Below are positions 4,125-5,334 of a stretch of 5,334 nt of DNA, one piece after another; the first letter of the stretch is position 1, and each line of letters opens with the position of its first letter. A program made the position numbers and the translations under genes. The notes below the pieces were generated by a model. It did not search any database. It worked only from the letters and a program-made list of their open reading frames with translations, and was not told the origin of the DNA. This DNA comes from Candidatus Uhrbacteria bacterium RIFCSPLOWO2_02_FULL_48_12 (GTDB taxonomy: Bacteria; Patescibacteriota; Patescibacteriia; GWA2-46-9): NCBI GenBank assembly GCA_001791425.1, contig MGEP01000055.1, forward strand, positions 305 to 5,638, read 5' to 3'.

Positions 4125-4277
4125 ATGTCCAACAAGCGGCGCAAGCTCAAAGACTGCCCTCAGTGCGGGACGCGGCTCATGGAGAGACTGGTGAAACGTC
4201 ACCGCGCCACGATTCGGCAGATGGTCTGTCAGAATCGTCGGGCGCATAACGGGCAGACTTACATCGTGGCGTCATAG
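4125..4277 (+). CDS. Basic zinc-ribbon-like microprotein, 50 aa
   Basis: The sequence starts MSNKRRKLKD and is strongly basic throughout, with many Arg and Lys. It has C11 and C14 (CPQC) and C35 (VCQNRRAHNG). The fourth cysteine of its neighbour is absent, but H41 falls six residues after C35 and could be the fourth ligand, giving C-x2-C-x20-C-x5-H. A strong GGAGGAGG-like site (AGGAGGG at 4115-4121) precedes the ATG, with tight spacing. Basic charge plus a Zn knuckle suggests RNA or DNA binding; this is inference. It is probably co-transcribed with the 43-aa zinc ribbon upstream and the phosphatase downstream. No family name is recognised. Confidence 0.75.
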   Translation: MSNKRRKLKDCPQCGTRLMERLVKRHRATIRQMVCQNRRAHNGQTYIVAS

Positions 4278-4312
4278 GCGTCAAAAGTAAGACGGGACGG
4301 CTATCTGACCGT

Positions 4313-4329
4313 CTTCGGAAGGTCCGAAG
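4313..4329 (+). repeat. Hairpin in the leader of the phosphatase gene
   Basis: CTTCGGA (4313-4319) pairs perfectly with TCCGAAG (4323-4329) around AGG. Just upstream GACGG (4291-4295) can pair with CCGTC (4309-4313), giving a nested or competing fold. No T-run follows, so read-through into the phosphatase gene is expected. It may tune the relative expression of upstream and downstream genes or stabilise mRNA ends. Confidence 0.5.
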
Positions 4330-4379
4330 TCGCACCGGTCGGAAGATGATTGACAATTGAACATAGGGGGAAACGATTA

Positions 4380-5189
4380 ATGGAGAAGTTTTTGCAGGAA
4401 ACTATCGTAATGGCGGGGCACATCCTCATGGAGTTCTTCGGCAGAGTTGAGTCGGTAACCACCAAAAGCGGTGCGACCGATATTGTGTCCCTTGCCGACC
4501 TTGCTTCACAGAGAGCGATCATCGAGCGCATACGACAGAAGTGCCCACATCATGGCATCGTGGCAGAAGAGGAGGGCGTGAATGAAGTTAGGGATCGGAC
4601 ATGGTACATTGATCCATTAGACGGAACTTCAAATTTCGTGTCCCGAATCCCTCTCTTCGGAGTCAGCATGGCATTGTTGTCTCGTCAAGCTGGGTTCGTG
4701 GAGGCTGGTATCTATCTTCCTGCAACAGATGAGCTTTTCTACGCGGTCTCGCATGGAGGCGCAAGTCGAAACGGGAAGAAGATGGCCACAGAGCACAAGG
4801 CCGAGCTGAAAAATAGCTTCGGCTGTGTGCCTTCGCGACTCACGGGTAGAAAGAAAGCATTCCACACCGTCCTGCTCTTGAGGTCAGAGCATGGCTTCTG
4901 GTTGAGCAGTTTTGGATCAACCGTCGTGCCCGCCGCGTATGTAGCCGATGGTCGAAAGGACTGGCTTGCGTCGTTCGATAACCATCCTTGGGACTATGCC
5001 GCTGCGGCACTGATTCTCAAGGAATCCGGTTGCAGAGTCACTAACGATCGCGGAACCGATTGGACAGTGGAGGATCGGGAGTTGATCGCCGCCTCTCCAC
5101 CTTTGCACGTAGAGCTCATGGAAATGGTACTGGAAAGTGAAACCATCAACGTGCCGATCACTAGCGTTGCTGGTCGGCCACAACCGTAA
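4380..5189 (+). CDS. Inositol-monophosphatase-family phosphatase (IMPase/CysQ/SuhB type)
   Basis: This is a Mg-dependent, typically Li-sensitive phosphomonoesterase of the FIG superfamily, acting in the cytoplasm on inositol phosphates, related sugar phosphates or pAp. The 269 residues are full length for the family. Metal site residues are visible: the Glu run in IVAEEEG (60-66), then the signature WYIDPLDGTSNF (75-86) with D78, D81, G82 and T83, and the C-terminal motif WDYAAAALILKESG (204-217) with D205. FGSTVVPAAYVADGRKD (178-194) matches the family's GS-A-A-VA-G segment. All key residues are present, so activity is expected. The ATG at 4380 has AGGGGG (4365-4370) nine bases upstream; an in-frame TTG at 4350 is less likely. 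The next gene starts 19 bases after the stop, so the two are an operon. Substrate cannot be told from sequence: inositol-1-P, fructose-1,6-bisP, histidinol-P and pAp are all handled by relatives. Confidence 0.93.
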   Translation: MEKFLQETIVMAGHILMEFFGRVESVTTKSGATDIVSLADLASQRAIIERIRQKCPHHGIVAEEEGVNEVRDRTWYIDPLDGTSNFVSRIPLFGVSMALLSRQAGFVEAGIYLPATDELFYAVSHGGASRNGKKMATEHKAELKNSFGCVPSRLTGRKKAFHTVLLLRSEHGFWLSSFGSTVVPAAYVADGRKDWLASFDNHPWDYAAAALILKESGCRVTNDRGTDWTVEDRELIAASPPLHVELMEMVLESETINVPITSVAGRPQP

Positions 5190-5208
5190 CTCAGAAAGGA
5201 GACGCGTG

Positions 5209-5334
5209 ATGGACAGACAGCTAGAACGGAGAATCTTGCAGGTTCTCGAGGCGAAGGCCGTTGACATACGCAATGTCGATGGCGGTGAAGAGCCGTTTCT
5301 CTACTCATCGGGATGGCATGGCCCCGGCTATGTC
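5209..5334 (+). CDS. pyrE: Orotate phosphoribosyltransferase-like protein, N-terminal 42 aa (runs off right edge)
   Basis: The visible 42 residues include GGEEPFLYSSGWHGPGYV at the C-terminal end. This resembles the start of orotate phosphoribosyltransferases (F-x-SG-x-x-x-P-x-Y-V/I), the step that joins orotate and PRPP in UMP synthesis. The PRPP-binding loop that would settle the family lies beyond the window, so other type I phosphoribosyltransferases remain possible. AAAGGAG (5195-5201) sits seven bases before the ATG; GTG 5206 is in frame directly upstream. It follows the IMPase-family gene by 19 bases and is surely in the same operon. Confidence 0.6.
   Translation, partial: MDRQLERRILQVLEAKAVDIRNVDGGEEPFLYSSGWHGPGYV

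Noticed and set aside
3905..4247. Minus-strand frames over the zinc-ribbon genes
   Set aside because: The plus-strand ORFs have clear CxxC patterns and strong ribosome binding sites, while the minus frames have neither.
4350..4378. TTGACA at 4350-4355 as a promoter for the phosphatase gene
   Set aside because: No acceptable -10 lies 16-18 bases downstream, and a start there would fall within or after the translation start.
4917..5308. Minus-strand frames of 118 and 104 aa
   Set aside because: They lie opposite the IMPase and phosphoribosyltransferase genes, whose motifs are convincing; the antisense translations are without recognisable domains.

Overview
The window looks like a fragment of a small-genome bacterium of the Candidate Phyla Radiation (Patescibacteria). 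Two proteins support this. The ValS has the 'GTDHAAIATQ' and 'CYRCG' style seen in that group. The DHH-family protein has diverged catalytic motifs and an extra segment between motifs I and II, also as seen there. This placement is from memory of family patterns, not from a search. All start, stop and RNA calls are from reading the sequence.

Layout. Positions 1-1346 (minus) hold the N-terminal half of valyl-tRNA synthetase, running off the left edge. A compact divergent promoter region of about 100 bp separates it from a 377-aa DHH-type phosphoesterase-like protein (1455-2588, plus). A perfect 32-bp palindrome follows two bases after that stop codon. Next comes a small RNA locus (about 2660-2950). 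It has an extended -10 promoter and a tRNA-like gene (2717-2943) whose anticodon arm is split. A complete tRNA-Ile(UAU) gene (2782-2855) lies inside the split, on top of a perfect 13-bp stem. The T-loop of the outer tRNA carries a further hairpin insertion or partial duplication. A short four-helix membrane protein (DUF4383-like, 3070-3441) follows.

Positions 3442-3934 hold no gene. They contain a dense run of perfect or near-perfect palindromes and competing hairpins. After it the style changes. From 3935 on, genes have strong AGGAGG-type ribosome binding sites: two tiny zinc-ribbon proteins (43 and 50 aa), a full inositol-monophosphatase-family enzyme (4380-5189), and the first 42 residues of an orotate-phosphoribosyltransferase-like protein (5209 to the right edge).

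How the genes relate. The left half is about translation and RNA: ValS, a nanoRNA/pAp-type DHH protein that may have lost catalysis, and the tRNA locus. The right half looks like one plus-strand transcription unit with small Zn proteins, a sugar-phosphate or pAp-type phosphatase and a phosphoribosyltransferase. The strongest candidate for something undescribed is the tRNA-within-a-tRNA arrangement at 2717-2943.
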